64,000 nt of DNA from Fischerella sp. PCC 9605 (GCF_000517105.1 NZ_KI912148.1:1842200-1906199), one strand, 5' to 3'. Shown: positions 1-10,582, counted from the stretch's first letter. Notes: a model not told the origin generated them from the sequence alone. Numbers and translations: made by a program.

Positions 1-836
1 GAGAACCAGCTAGCTCCTGGTTCGATTGGCATTTCACCCCTAACCACAACTCATCCGCCGATTTTTCAACATCGGTCGGTGCGGACCTCCACTTGGTGTT
101 ACCCAAGCTTCATCCTGGTCATGGTTAGATCACCAGGGTTCGGGTCTATAAACACTGATTTGTGCCCTCTTCAGACTCGCTTTCGCTTTGGCTTCGGTTG
201 TTCACCTTAACCTACCAGTGCTTATAACTCGCCGGCTCATTCTTCAACAGGCACGCGGTCAGACGAACTATCGTCCTTCCACTGCTTGTAGGCTTGTGGT
301 TTCATGTTCTTTTTCACTCCCCTTGTCGGGGTTCTTTTCACCTTTCCCTCGCGGTACTGTTTCGCTATCGGTCACACAGGAGTATTTAGCCTTACCTCGT
401 GGTCGAGGCTGATTCAGATGGGATTTCACGTGCCCCATCCTACTCGGGATTCAGCTACTATCCTTAGATTTTCGACTACAGGACTTTCACCTTCTCTGGT
501 GCATCTTTTCAATGCTTCGTCTAATCCTTAGATTCGCGCTCTGCTGTCCCACTACCCCAAAGAGCATGCTCTTTGGTTTAGGCTCTTCCCCGTTCGCTCA
601 CCACTACTTGGGGAATCTCGTTTGATTTCTTTTCCTCCAGCTACTTAGATGTTTCAGTTCGCTGGGTTCGCTCATACCTATCTATATATTCAATAGGCTG
701 TATTTAGGGTTGCCCTATTCGGATATCTCCGGCTCAATGCTTGCTTCCAACTCCCCGGAGCGTTTCGTCGGTCACCACGTCCTTCTTCGCCTCTGTGTGC
801 CTAGGTATCCACCAACAAGCCCTTATTCGCTTGACC
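1..836 (-). rRNA. rrl: 23S ribosomal RNA, 5' portion (truncated by window start)
   Basis: The minus strand from about 836 downward reads as the 5' end of cyanobacterial 23S rRNA, beginning GGTCAAGCGAATAAGGGC followed by the conserved GGATACCTAGGCACACAGAGGCG. It continues to the window edge, so only about the first 836 nt are present. It lies downstream of 16S, tRNA-Ile and tRNA-Ala on the same strand, the usual cyanobacterial rrn order. The exact 5' end is uncertain by a few bases. Short open frames inside it are not genes. Confidence 0.97.
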
Positions 837-1155
837 ACTTTACTATTGGTGTCTGTTATTAGTTAGTCGTTAGTTGTTAGTCGTTAGTTGTTTTTCACAA
901 AAAACTACTATCTACTACCTACTCTCTACTAACTACCTGCTACATTCGCTTTCACTATGCAGTTTTCAAGGTTCTGGCTGGTTCTTCACCCAGCAGTCTA
1001 AAGCTAAACAACTTTGCTGTTTGTTTCAGATGCTGGAATTTACCCAATCTCTTATCTTACCACACTTGGCTTCCCGCCACAATAGCTATTCTACCACTTT
1101 TCCTCACTCTGTGCGAGTCCAATGATAAACAGCTTTATTGTTTTTTGTGTGCAGG
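837..1155 (-). other. 16S-23S internal transcribed spacer, distal part with repeats and boxA
   Basis: This is the spacer between tRNA-Ala and 23S. Its distal half is built from heptamer-like TTAGTCG/TTAGTTG units (857-890) and matching CTAACTA units (903-945) that can fold against one another. This is STRR-type expansion inside the transcribed spacer. The boxA-like antitermination element lies between this repeat and tRNA-Ala. No gene is present. Confidence 0.8.
963..974 (-). promoter_or_regulatory. boxA-like antitermination element in the ITS
   Basis: The minus strand reads GAACCTTGAAAA, followed by CTGCATAG. This is the conserved boxA described for cyanobacterial 16S-23S spacers, where it recruits antitermination factors ahead of 23S. 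It sits about 127 nt upstream of the 23S 5' end. The assignment rests on motif match and position. Confidence 0.8.
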
Positions 1156-1228
1156 TGGAGGTTAGGAGACTCGAACTCCTGACATCCTGCTTGCAAAGCA
1201 GGCGCTCTACCAACTGAGCTAAACCCCC
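1156..1228 (-). tRNA. tRNA-Ala (anticodon TGC)
   Basis: This is a 73-nt cloverleaf on the minus strand. The acceptor arm GGGGGTT pairs with AACCTCC and contains the G3-U70 wobble pair that is the alanine identity element. The anticodon loop is CTTTGCAAG with anticodon TGC, and the T-loop is TTCGAGT. CCA is not encoded (the next bases are CCT). It is the second tRNA of the rrn spacer and is co-transcribed with the rRNAs. Confidence 0.97.
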
Positions 1229-1317
1229 ATCAACAAGGCAAAAGTTCTAAGTTCAAAGGCAAAAGAAACTATATTTTTCTTTTTACTTTTGACTTTGCTC
1301 TTTTTACTTGCTTCAGG

Positions 1318-1391
<74 letters not shown>

Positions 1392-1439
1392 ATATTCCGA
1401 ACCCTTTATAGTTTGAAAGCCTCACTCTTGCCTGCGTCC

Positions 1440-1501
1440 GACCTGGGATGACCAATTCACTACCTCAATACCTTGACTCTCGGTCAGTGAATGGGTAGGT
1501 C
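1440..1501 (-). ncRNA. D1-D1' helix of the ITS
   Basis: On the minus strand this segment starts GACCTACCCATTCACTGACC and ends with the complementary GGTCATCCCAGGTC. The basal clamp GACCT/AGGTC and extended stem are the D1-D1' helix found just after 16S in cyanobacterial spacers and used in their taxonomy. It begins about 7 nt after the 16S 3' end. Confidence 0.85.
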
Positions 1502-1507
1502 TCCCTT

Positions 1508-2996
<1,489 letters not shown>

Positions 2997-3008
2997 TTGA
3001 TTTCCTGG

Positions 3009-3038
3009 TGTAGAGACGTGCCATGGCGCGTCTCTACA
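3009..3038. repeat. 30-bp dispersed palindrome, TGTAGAGACG family, copy 1
   Basis: This is a near-perfect 30-bp palindrome that starts TGTAGAGACG, has centre CCATGG and ends CGTCTCTACA. It lies in the transcribed leader just before the 16S 5' end. A second copy with the same arms and a different centre lies at 11505-11534, after tRNA-Asn. Both copies are next to stable RNA genes. The function is unknown: it could be a processing stem or a selfish palindrome. Confidence 0.75.
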
Positions 3039-3197
3039 TTGTTCATCCGGCTGTTTATTTTTTGACCTCAGCCTCGGTCTTTATTCTTTACTCCCGCAGG
3101 CAAGTGCTTTATAATGGCTTTCAAAACTATATTGTTTTCATGGTTCGGTTGCCGCCCGAGCGGTTTTCTTTCGTGCCCGCTCCGAAGGCACTTTCTT

Positions 3198-3226
3198 ATA
3201 GTAGCTACTCCACACCCCTTTGTCAA
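3198..3226 (-). promoter_or_regulatory. rrn operon promoter
   Basis: The minus strand has TTGACA (3221-3226), exactly 17 bp, then TACTAT (3198-3203). This is a near-consensus sigma-70 promoter. Transcription would start near 3190, giving a leader of roughly 190 nt before 16S. No equally good promoter was seen nearer to 16S. The rest of 2997-3335 holds the leader and the start region of the divergent nadC. Confidence 0.78.
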
Positions 3227-3335
3227 CTATTTGAGAAAAAATTTTTCAGATTTTTTCGAGCGGTTAAAAAACCTAAATAAATCAAGGGTTTTGGGCTAAA
3301 TTTTTCCTGGAGTTAGAGAAGGAAGCAATCAAGTT

Positions 3336-4199
3336 GTGAGCAATGTAGGAATTTTGCCCCCCTGGTTGGTGTTAGACCCTCTGTTACGTGATTGGTTATT
3401 AGAGGATATTGGTAGGGGCGATCGCACAACTCAATCTCTTCTATCTCAAGATGCTATTGAAGGACAAGCGGAGTGGATCGCAAAAGCGCCTGGGGTAGTA
3501 GCTGGTTTACCAGTAGCAGCACGGGTATTTCAACTATTGAATGAAAAAGTTAGCTTTGAAGCGTTTGCAGTTGAGGGTGAATACTGTCAGCAGGGACAGG
3601 TGGTAGCACAGATGCATGGTTCCTTGGCTGCATTATTGATCGGGGAACGGGTAGCGCTGAACTTGGCGATGCGTTTAAGTGGAATTGCAACAGTAACTCG
3701 TCAGTATGTCGAAAAGATAGCCGATTTACCCACTCAGTTTGTGGATACGCGCAAAACTACACCAGGTTTAAGAATTTTAGAAAAATATGCAACTCAGACA
3801 GGAGGAGCGATAAATCATCGGATGGGACTAGATGATGCAGTGATGATCAAAGACAACCATATTGCAGCAGCAAAGGGAATTGGAGAAGCTATTTCCCGTA
3901 TTCGTTTTCACATTCCTTATCCACTGACAATTGAAGTAGAGACGGAAACCTTAGAACAGGTGCAAGAAGCATTACGCCACAAAGCTGACATTATTATGCT
4001 GGACAATATGCCTCTTGATACGATGCGGGAGGCTGTACAGATGATTCGCCTAGAAAATAGTCACGTGAAAATCGAGGCTTCTGGCAATATTACCCTGGAA
4101 ACTATTCGTGCTGTGGCACAGACAGGTGTGGACTATATTTCTAGCAGTGCACCGATTACGCAGTCGAAGTGGTTGGATTTGAGCATGAAGATTCAATAG
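3336..4199 (+). CDS. nadC: nicotinate-nucleotide pyrophosphorylase (carboxylating)
   Basis: This 287-residue protein is quinolinate phosphoribosyltransferase, which converts quinolinate and PRPP to nicotinate mononucleotide in de novo NAD synthesis. Family landmarks are visible in order: GERVALNLAMRLSGIAT (about 106-122), DTRKTTPGLR (about 133-142), the GGAINHRMGLDD and KDNH segments, EVETETL, MLDNM, and the C-terminal EASGNI followed by GVDYISSSAPI. The start is GTG at 3336, with a purine-rich AGAAGGA upstream at slightly long spacing. The gene is transcribed away from the rrn operon and stands alone. Length is normal for the family. Confidence 0.96.
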   Translation: MSNVGILPPWLVLDPLLRDWLLEDIGRGDRTTQSLLSQDAIEGQAEWIAKAPGVVAGLPVAARVFQLLNEKVSFEAFAVEGEYCQQGQVVAQMHGSLAALLIGERVALNLAMRLSGIATVTRQYVEKIADLPTQFVDTRKTTPGLRILEKYATQTGGAINHRMGLDDAVMIKDNHIAAAKGIGEAISRIRFHIPYPLTIEVETETLEQVQEALRHKADIIMLDNMPLDTMREAVQMIRLENSHVKIEASGNITLETIRAVAQTGVDYISSSAPITQSKWLDLSMKIQ

Positions 4200-4276
4200 G
4201 TTACTACCATATGGGTAATCACTTGCAGCGATCGCATTCGAGCATGTCACAGCCTAATAGCATTGGTAGTGTCTAG

Positions 4277-4318
4277 GGGTAGATTGTCCTCCCAGATTGC
4301 AGATATTGAAATCTACCC
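4277..4318. repeat. hairpin downstream of nadC
   Basis: Arms GGGTAGATT and AATCTACCC (9 bp) are separated by 24 nt. There is no T-tract, so it is not a typical intrinsic terminator. It lies between nadC and the antiporter gene, and its function is unknown. Confidence 0.4.
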
Positions 4319-4393
4319 GAAGGTAATTTAGAGGCAACAGCGATCGCAAGTAAACTTTCAAAGCGATCTAATTTTTTATACTTGCTAATTTTT

Positions 4394-5692
4394 ATGGTAG
4401 ATATTTATATTCTTGACCTATTTATTATTGGTCTGCTGTTACTACTTGTAACTTTAGGCTCTGGTTGGATTTCGCGTTTACCTCTTTCTTTTGCTCTCAT
4501 CTATCTAGTGGTTGGTGTTATCTTAGGCCCTTATGGCTTTGGACTGGTTCAATTGCGACGCGATGAAATATTTAATGCCGAAGTGCTAGAACGTCTCACG
4601 GAATTTGTAGTGATTATTTCTGTTTTTAGTTGCGGTTTAAAAATTGTTCGTCCTTTAGGCTGGCGGTCTTGGAACATCACAACGCGGCTGATTGCATTAT
4701 TGATGCCAATTTCCATTTTTGGGATAGCTGCTGTAGGCAAACTATTTTTAAATATGAATTGGGGAGAGGCAATTTTATTAGGAGCAATTCTTGCACCCAC
4801 AGACCCAGTATTAGCTTCAGAAGTTCAACTGACTGATACAGAAGATCAAGACGAATTGCGTTTTGGTTTAACTTCTGAAGGCGGATTAAATGATGCTTTA
4901 GCTTTTCCTTTTGTTTATTTCGGACTTTATGCGCTAAAAGATAACAACTGGGGCAATTGGTTTAAATCTTGGGTAGGTGTTGATTTAATTTGGGCTATTG
5001 CTGCTGGTATTGCTATGGGATTTGTTGTTGCCAAAGCAATAGTGTGGATTGATAAAAAAATCCAAAAACGCCGTCCTGCTGATGAATTAATGGAAGATTT
5101 TATTGCCATTAGCACAATTTTGCTAACTTACTCTTTGACAGAAATCGTGAATGGTTATGGATTTTTAGCAGTATTTGTAGCTGGACTAGTTGTCCAAAGG
5201 AGTTACAAAAATCAAGAAAAAACATTGGCACAATTAGAATTTATAGAACGAGTAGAAAAGCTATTAGAAATAGGGACAATTTTACTATTGGGAGCAATAT
5301 TATTATGGAAACCAATGCTCAATTATGCTGTCCAATCTTTATTAGTAATAGTGTTTTTGTTTCTTATCATTCGACCTCTGGGAACTTGGCTAAGCACAAT
5401 TGGTAAACGCTCGCCATCTTTGCGGCGTCGCTTTTTGCATCCAGGAACTCGGTGGTTATTTGGTTGGTTTGGCATTCGCGGCGTTGGCTCTTTATATTAT
5501 CTTGGTTATGCTTTAGGTAAGGGTTTAGAAGGTGAAAGTGCTGAGCAAATTTCCTGGATTACCTACACTACTATTGTTGCTTCTGTGATTGTGCACGGAA
5601 TTAGTGCAACTCCATTGATGAATTTGTATGAGCGCTATATTGCTGAACGTAGAGAATTTCATCCACCCGCGACAATTGATGAATTTGAGTGA
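4394..5692 (+). CDS. sodium/proton antiporter, CPA1 (NhaP-like) family
   Basis: This is an integral membrane protein of about 432 residues with some twelve hydrophobic segments. It is typical of NhaP-type CPA1 antiporters that exchange Na+ (or K+) for protons. Diagnostic sequence includes LGAILAPTDPVLASEVQ, where the conserved TDP lies in a broken helix, and EGGLNDALAFP, which carries the Asn-Asp pair of electroneutral CPA1 proteins. A GIRGVGSLYYLGYAL segment lies near the C-terminus. The frame is open from a TTG at 4382, but ATG at 4394 is the more likely start. There is no large cytoplasmic tail. It is monocistronic. Ion specificity cannot be read from sequence. Confidence 0.9.
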   Translation: MVDIYILDLFIIGLLLLLVTLGSGWISRLPLSFALIYLVVGVILGPYGFGLVQLRRDEIFNAEVLERLTEFVVIISVFSCGLKIVRPLGWRSWNITTRLIALLMPISIFGIAAVGKLFLNMNWGEAILLGAILAPTDPVLASEVQLTDTEDQDELRFGLTSEGGLNDALAFPFVYFGLYALKDNNWGNWFKSWVGVDLIWAIAAGIAMGFVVAKAIVWIDKKIQKRRPADELMEDFIAISTILLTYSLTEIVNGYGFLAVFVAGLVVQRSYKNQEKTLAQLEFIERVEKLLEIGTILLLGAILLWKPMLNYAVQSLLVIVFLFLIIRPLGTWLSTIGKRSPSLRRRFLHPGTRWLFGWFGIRGVGSLYYLGYALGKGLEGESAEQISWITYTTIVASVIVHGISATPLMNLYERYIAERREFHPPATIDEFE

Positions 5693-5747
5693 TTATCCAT
5701 AATCAACAAAATACTCTATATCTTTTGCGACTGTGCAATTCAAAGTG

Positions 5748-5858
5748 ATGACGCAACCAGCTGCATTCAAAGCTTATGTAGACCGACGACTACAGCGTTG
5801 TTTTAAGGGGATCGTTACTTATCGAGGTATTTTAGAACTGATTGAAAAATGGGTTTAA
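5748..5858 (+). CDS. small ORF, possible remnant of a longer gene
   Basis: ATG at 5748 opens a 36-codon frame whose product starts MTQPAAFKAYVDRRLQRC and ends LIEKWV. The amino-acid composition is protein-like (amphipathic, basic, aromatic). The frame stays open some distance upstream of the ATG, which suggests the tail of an eroded gene. No family is recognised. It sits between the antiporter and the crtO terminator. Low confidence. Confidence 0.25.
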   Translation: MTQPAAFKAYVDRRLQRCFKGIVTYRGILELIEKWV

Positions 5859-5934
5859 GTATAACGAACCTCAAATGTCAGAGGAGTTGCAAAAGGAGCA
5901 GGAGCGATCGCACAATTAACCTTAATTCAATAGA

Positions 5935-5964
5935 AACGAAAAAGCCTGCACAGGCAGGCTTTGT
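5935..5964 (-). terminator. intrinsic terminator of crtO
   Basis: The stem AAGCCTGC/GCAGGCTT has a 4-nt loop. On the minus strand it is followed by TTTTTCGTTT. It lies about 50 bp beyond the crtO stop codon. The plus-strand T-run is weaker, so it serves crtO mainly. Confidence 0.8.
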
Positions 5965-6014
5965 TTATGTAGCCTCAGACTTCCAGTCTGTAGGCGCATT
6001 ATCCATTCGCTTAC

Positions 6015-7712
6015 TTACTTATTAATTCCAAACACCGACCCAACTGTTGACTTAAGCGAACCCCAGCCATCCTTGACAGTTTGAGCAATAGGATGCTTAG
6101 TCTGCAAAAATACCCGCGCACAGTTGCGTCCTGGCATTCCGGAAATGGAACCACCTGGATGAGTCCCTGCACCAGTCAAGAATAAATTCTCAATAGGCGT
6201 TTTGTAGTTTGCCAATTCTGGCAAGGGACGGAAAAACACCATCTGATCCAGTGTCATATCAACGTGGTAGTAATTCCCTTTGTACGCACCTAATCTTTCA
6301 CCCAATTCTGCCGGACTTTCGACGCGACGGGCAATAGTTGCGTTTTTCACATTCGGCGCGTAGGCTGCTAACTTTTCTATCACCCTGTCAGCAACTTTAT
6401 TTTTCAGTTCATCCGTCCAACCAGTTCCATTCAAACCAGTGCCTTCTGCACCAGCAATTTGATAGGGGGCGAAAAATTCAATCCATACAGTATGTTTGCT
6501 TGGTGGTGCCATTGACGGATCTAACATTGTTGGCACTACCACATACATTGATGGGTCAGAGTCGGGAATCTCTCCCAAGGTACATTTACTATGGGCTTGT
6601 TCGACGTGAGCAACTGAATCTGCTATCAATACAGATCCAATTAGATATTCATCTTTATGTTCGTGGTGTTCAAAGCGCAATGGTTCGTTTAATGCCAAGT
6701 CTATCTTCAGAATGGTTTCGTTGTTGTTGACGATGCGGCGTTCTAATCTTTCCCACAAATCTGGATCGGCTGCATCCACATCGCTTTTGTCCATCAATTG
6801 CAAAAATAGACGCTTGGCATCAATGTTGGAAATTACCCCATGTTTAGCACGATATTCTCTACCATTTGCCGCTTGCACACCTACAGCACGACCATCATCT
6901 ATCAAAATTTTCTGAACTTGCTGATCCGTCAGGATGACACCACCTTTACTTCTTACCAAGTTCACTAAAGCTTGCACCAAAGCACCCGTACCGCCACGAG
7001 GTCTTGCCATACCAGGGTTGTGGCGCATTGCCATCATAATGGCACCAATCGCAATGGTTTTCTGTGAAGGCGGTGCACCAAGTTCGGAAGCAAGTCTTGC
7101 CAAAGGTGCTTTCAGAAATTCCTCATCAAACCACTCATTGAGGAGATCCTCTGCGCTGGTCATCATATTACGAACAAAGTCCAGCGTCTTGTTAGGAGAA
7201 CCAATTACCGAGAATAAATCCTTTATTTTGGTAATGTCATAATTACCCAAGATATCAAGAATTGACTTTGGGGGTGCGTTAAACATGGGAATCATTGCAC
7301 CCAATGCCCGTTGCCAGTAATCTGTGAATTCTGCATATTTTTTGGCATCACGTTCGTTGTAACGGGCGATTTCTGCACAAGTCTTTTCTATTGACTTATG
7401 ACCTAAAAAATATTTGCCATCAGGATGAGGACAAAATACGACTGGATCGCATTCTAAATATTCCAAGCCATATTTCTCTAGTTCTAATTCTTGAACTACT
7501 GGCCCAAGGTGAATAAATTCGTGGTCAATAGCACATAAATTAAATTTGAATCCTGGTGCTTCTTTTGGTAAACATTCTTCAGTCGTGGCAGCACCCCCAG
7601 GAACTGAACGCTTTTCCAATAGCAAAACGCTATACCCAGCTTTTAATAAATAGGCAGCACAAACTAATCCATTGTGTCCTGCACCAATAATTACAACGTC
7701 ATACTCTTGCAT
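6015..7712 (-). CDS. crtO: beta-carotene ketolase, CrtO type
   Basis: This 565-residue flavoprotein is of the phytoene-desaturase superfamily and very similar along its length to cyanobacterial CrtO. That enzyme introduces keto groups on the beta-ionone rings of beta-carotene to give echinenone and canthaxanthin. The N-terminal dinucleotide-binding fold VVIIGAGHNGLVCAAYLL (residues 5-22) is followed by EKRSVPGGAATTEE. The C-terminal FAD-binding block is GAGTHPGGSISGMPG. Ketocarotenoids are the ligands of the OCP/HCP proteins encoded at 33.9, 53.5 and 56.4 kb, so this gene may supply their chromophore (inference). No clear Shine-Dalgarno is visible. A terminator follows at 5935-5964. Confidence 0.93.
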   Translation of the reverse strand: MQEYDVVIIGAGHNGLVCAAYLLKAGYSVLLLEKRSVPGGAATTEECLPKEAPGFKFNLCAIDHEFIHLGPVVQELELEKYGLEYLECDPVVFCPHPDGKYFLGHKSIEKTCAEIARYNERDAKKYAEFTDYWQRALGAMIPMFNAPPKSILDILGNYDITKIKDLFSVIGSPNKTLDFVRNMMTSAEDLLNEWFDEEFLKAPLARLASELGAPPSQKTIAIGAIMMAMRHNPGMARPRGGTGALVQALVNLVRSKGGVILTDQQVQKILIDDGRAVGVQAANGREYRAKHGVISNIDAKRLFLQLMDKSDVDAADPDLWERLERRIVNNNETILKIDLALNEPLRFEHHEHKDEYLIGSVLIADSVAHVEQAHSKCTLGEIPDSDPSMYVVVPTMLDPSMAPPSKHTVWIEFFAPYQIAGAEGTGLNGTGWTDELKNKVADRVIEKLAAYAPNVKNATIARRVESPAELGERLGAYKGNYYHVDMTLDQMVFFRPLPELANYKTPIENLFLTGAGTHPGGSISGMPGRNCARVFLQTKHPIAQTVKDGWGSLKSTVGSVFGINK

Positions 7713-8042
7713 AGTGAAAACTTTTGAAGGAAATAGGTGCCTTTCTAATGTTAGAAATACGTTACAAATAGTACATCATTCATCAGTTATATAAATTTAC
7801 AATTTACTAAATATCTTTGGAAATAAGACTTTTGATGCTTGTTAAATAGTAACAATCAATATAAGCCAATAAAAAATTAAAATATGATTTTTACTTTTTC
7901 AAAAGTATCTTTTTCTTCTGTTTCCGCCAATGACTAAGCTGATGTGTATCTAAATAGCAGGTTTTTCGTTAAAACAGTTACTAGTTATTTTTACTTTTTC
8001 TTTGTTGAATACAAATGACTAATGACTAAGGACAAATATTTC
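7713..8042. other. AT-rich intergenic region, crtO upstream
   Basis: About 330 bp separate the crtO start and the psbD terminator. The stretch is AT-rich with a short ACTAATGACTAA repeat near 8016-8030. No open frame, RNA family or convincing promoter was recognised, although the crtO promoter must lie near its right-hand start. Confidence 0.6.
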
Positions 8043-8071
8043 AAATAAAACCCCACCTTTAAGGTGGGGAA
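8043..8071 (-). terminator. intrinsic terminator of psbD
   Basis: The perfect stem CCCCACCTT/AAGGTGGGG is followed on the minus strand by TTTTATTTGA. It lies 37 bp after the psbD stop, a textbook rho-independent terminator. This supports psbD being transcribed alone. Confidence 0.88.
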
Positions 8072-8107
8072 AGTTTCAACTATGTGATGCCGAAAATTGC
8101 ACGTTTA

Positions 8108-9166
8108 TTACAGAGCGTTACCACGAGGCAGAACTTCCTCAGGGAATACAAATTTCTCGTGCGGTTGATCTTGAGGAGCCATCCAAGCCCGGATACCCTC
8201 GTTCAGCAAAATGTTTTTGGTATAGAAAGTTTCAAACTCTGGGTCTTCGGCTGCTCTTAATTCTTGAGAGACGAAGTCGTAAGCTCGCAGGTTGAGTGCT
8301 AAGCCGACAATGCCAATGGCACTCATCCACAAACCCGTCACTGGCACGAACAACATGAAGAAGTGCAGCCAGCGCTTGTTGGAGAAAGCAATACCGAAAA
8401 TCTGTGACCAGAAACGGTTTGCTGTCACCATTGAGTAGGTTTCTTCGGCTTGAGTGGGGTTGAAGGCGCGGAAGGTGTTTGCCGCTTCGCCGTCTTCAAA
8501 TAGGGTGTTTTCAACTGTGGCACCGTGAATCGCACACAACAGCGCTCCACCGAGTACACCCGCGACTCCCATCATGTGGAAGGGGTTGAGTGTCCAGTTG
8601 TGGAACCCTTGCAAGAACAGCAAGAAACGGAAGATTGCTGCGACGCCAAAGCTGGGTGCAAAGAACCAGCTTGACTGTCCCAACGGGTACATCAAGAATA
8701 CACTCACGAACACCGCGATCGGCGCAGAAAAGGCGATGGCGTTGTAAGGACGAATTCCTACCAATCGCGCAATTTCAAATTGACGCAGCATGAAGCCAAT
8801 TAAACCAAAGGCTCCGTGCAGTGCTACGAATGGCCACAATCCACCCAATTGACACCAACGGGTGAAGTCGCCTTGGGCTTCTGGTCCCCACAACAGCAAC
8901 AATGAGTGTCCCATTGCGTCGGCGGGAGTTGATACGGCTACTGTCAAGAAGTTGCACCCTTCCAGGTAGGAGGAGGCTAAGCCGTGGGTGTACCAGCTGG
9001 TTACGAAGGTTGTCCCGGTTAGCCATCCGCCTAGTGCTAAAAATGCACAGGGGAATAGCAATAAACCAGACCAGCCTACGAATACGAAGCGATCGCGCTT
9101 CAACCAGTCGTCGAGAACGTCAAACCACCCTCTGCTACTGGGGGTGCGTCCTAGTGCGATCGTCAT
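8108..9166 (-). CDS. psbD: photosystem II D2 protein
   Basis: This 352-residue protein is D2, one of the two reaction-centre subunits of photosystem II. It sits in the thylakoid membrane with five transmembrane helices and binds half of the primary donor and the QA quinone. The sequence is immediately recognisable: [20 protein letters not shown] at the N-terminus, internal [20 protein letters not shown], and the C-terminus [14 protein letters not shown] lies at good distance before ATG 9166. In most cyanobacteria one psbD copy overlaps psbC. Here no psbC follows and a terminator comes straight after, so this is the stand-alone (psbD2-type) copy, often light-induced. A second psbD with psbC presumably lies elsewhere. 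Confidence 0.98.
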   Translation of the reverse strand: MTIALGRTPSSRGWFDVLDDWLKRDRFVFVGWSGLLLFPCAFLALGGWLTGTTFVTSWYTHGLASSYLEGCNFLTVAVSTPADAMGHSLLLLWGPEAQGDFTRWCQLGGLWPFVALHGAFGLIGFMLRQFEIARLVGIRPYNAIAFSAPIAVFVSVFLMYPLGQSSWFFAPSFGVAAIFRFLLFLQGFHNWTLNPFHMMGVAGVLGGALLCAIHGATVENTLFEDGEAANTFRAFNPTQAEETYSMVTANRFWSQIFGIAFSNKRWLHFFMLFVPVTGLWMSAIGIVGLALNLRAYDFVSQELRAAEDPEFETFYTKNILLNEGIRAWMAPQDQPHEKFVFPEEVLPRGNAL

Positions 9167-9215
9167 TAGAGCAAATCTCCAAATTTATAAGTACAGGTTT
9201 TTGCTTCTGCATATA

Positions 9216-9265
9216 GACTGCCAGTTTTTGGCTGTCTATACACATAATGTAAACCAGGTTGTCAA
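9216..9265 (-). promoter_or_regulatory. psbD: psbD upstream region: candidate -35/-10 and leader hairpin
   Basis: The minus strand has TTGACA (9260-9265) and TATAGA (9235-9240) with 19-bp spacing, slightly long. An imperfect hairpin AGACTGCCA/TGGCTGTCT occupies 9216-9238 in the would-be leader. TTGACA is also embedded in a GTAAAC...GTTTAC dyad (9249-9274) that could be an operator. The rest of 9275-9546 is AT-rich with no other feature seen. Confidence 0.4.
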
Positions 9266-9546
9266 TCTAGTTTACAATTTTTTACTCACTTTAATCATAT
9301 TATGTGTTGTTCACTAATTTTTCCAGTATTTTTTTAACTGAACTTAATTTTTGGAAAAGAAAAATTTAAATTAAAAAGGTAATTTATTTTTAAAATTTGA
9401 TTGTTTATTAAATGGTACAGATATTTATAAACTCTAAAAAGGAGTCGCCAATCCTCAACGAAATTTATCCCTTCTGCCCTCTGCTTCCTGTCTTCTGCCT
9501 TCTTCAAGCTAAAATGAGACCTAAAGTTAAATAAATTTGAAGTTAA

Positions 9547-9819
9547 ATGTTCACAATCGATTTAACCGTAAGAAACACTCCCTTCCCGATATCGGTACAA
9601 CGCAAGACTGCTGAGGATGCAGAAGCTGTTTATCAATTAGTGTTAGCAGCGATGACTTCTGGTAAGCCTGAGATTGTGGAACTCAAGTGCGAGGGCAAAA
9701 CAGAGAAAAAAATCGCCGTACGTGCTAGTGAAATTTCCGGAGTGCAGGTAGTACAAAAAGATGGTGCAGCCACTGCTAGTGGCAGACCACCTGGTTTCTT
9801 CGCCCTCACCTCTGAATAA
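9547..9819 (+). CDS. UPF0367 family protein
   Basis: This 90-residue soluble protein contains PFPISVQRKTAEDAEAVYQLV and ELKCEGKTEKKIAVRASEI. It matches what I recall of the cyanobacterial UPF0367 family, which has no assigned function. There is no signal peptide or membrane segment. The ABC-type ATPase gene follows only 18 bp downstream, so the two are likely co-transcribed. The ATG at 9547 is the only plausible start. Confidence 0.82.
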   Translation: MFTIDLTVRNTPFPISVQRKTAEDAEAVYQLVLAAMTSGKPEIVELKCEGKTEKKIAVRASEISGVQVVQKDGAATASGRPPGFFALTSE

Positions 9820-9837
9820 AGAGGTAGCGGTTTAGAA

Positions 9838-10515
9838 ATGACGGAACTAGGCATCAAGGTAAAAGATCTAGACTTCAGCTGGCCTTCTGGAGAGAAAGTA
9901 ATCAAATCTTGCTCTCTAGAAGTACCCAAAGGAGAATTCTGGATGCTGTTGGGTACAAATGGCAGTGGCAAATCAACATTACTGAGATTGCTGGCGGGAT
10001 TATTAGCTCCCCAGTCCGGTGAGATTGGGATATTGCATCCGATTGGCTTTGTTTTCCAAAATCCCGATCATCAATTAGTGATGCCTACTGTTGGTGCGGA
10101 TGTGGCTTTTGGACTGGTAGAAGAAAAACTGCCACTAGCTACTGTGAGAGCAAGGGTTGAGGAGGCATTAGCAGCGGTGAATTTGCTGGGACTGCAACGA
10201 CGTCCTATCTATGCTTTGAGTGGAGGACAGAAACAGCGAGTAGCGATCGCCGGTGCTTTAGCTCGTCATTGTGCAGTCTTACTATTAGATGAACCCACTG
10301 CTTTACTCGATCCAGATAGCCAACTTGAATTGGTGGCTAGTGTCCGTAAATTAGTCAAAAGTCGAGGTATTACGGCCCTTTGGGTGACGCATCGCCTAGA
10401 CGAATTAAATTACTGTGATGGCGCTTTTTTGTTAGAAAGAGGCTCTTTGGTAGATCAAGGAGAAGCTCACCGCCTCAAACAGCGTCTGATGCAGTTGCAT
10501 GATGAAGCCTCGTAA
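9838..10515 (+). CDS. ABC transporter ATP-binding protein, CbiO/EcfA-like
   Basis: This 225-residue ATPase carries Walker A GTNGSGKST (about 39-47), a Q-loop in GFVFQNPDHQL, the signature LSGGQKQR (about 124-131), Walker B LLLLDEPTALLD and the switch histidine in WVTHRLDEL. The FQNPDHQ form of the Q-loop is typical of cobalt/ECF-type energising subunits. No permease gene adjoins it; the only neighbour is the UPF0367 gene, so the substrate is unknown. It may serve an ECF-type importer whose membrane subunit lies elsewhere (inference). Confidence 0.85.
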   Translation: MTELGIKVKDLDFSWPSGEKVIKSCSLEVPKGEFWMLLGTNGSGKSTLLRLLAGLLAPQSGEIGILHPIGFVFQNPDHQLVMPTVGADVAFGLVEEKLPLATVRARVEEALAAVNLLGLQRRPIYALSGGQKQRVAIAGALARHCAVLLLDEPTALLDPDSQLELVASVRKLVKSRGITALWVTHRLDELNYCDGAFLLERGSLVDQGEAHRLKQRLMQLHDEAS

Positions 10516-10530
10516 TTGTCATGAGTCATT

Positions 10531-10582
10531 GGTCATTGGTCATTAGTTGTTAGCCAAGGACAATAACTAATGACAAATGACC
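10531..10582. terminator. STRR-derived hairpin after the ABC ATPase gene
   Basis: GGTCATT and GTCATTAGTT on the left pair with AACTAATGAC and AATGACC on the right, and TTTT follows on the plus strand. The arms are built from heptamers of the GTCATTG/GTCATTA family, seen again near 19612-19660 and 55803-55835. It can act as a terminator for the upstream pair. Confidence 0.55.
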
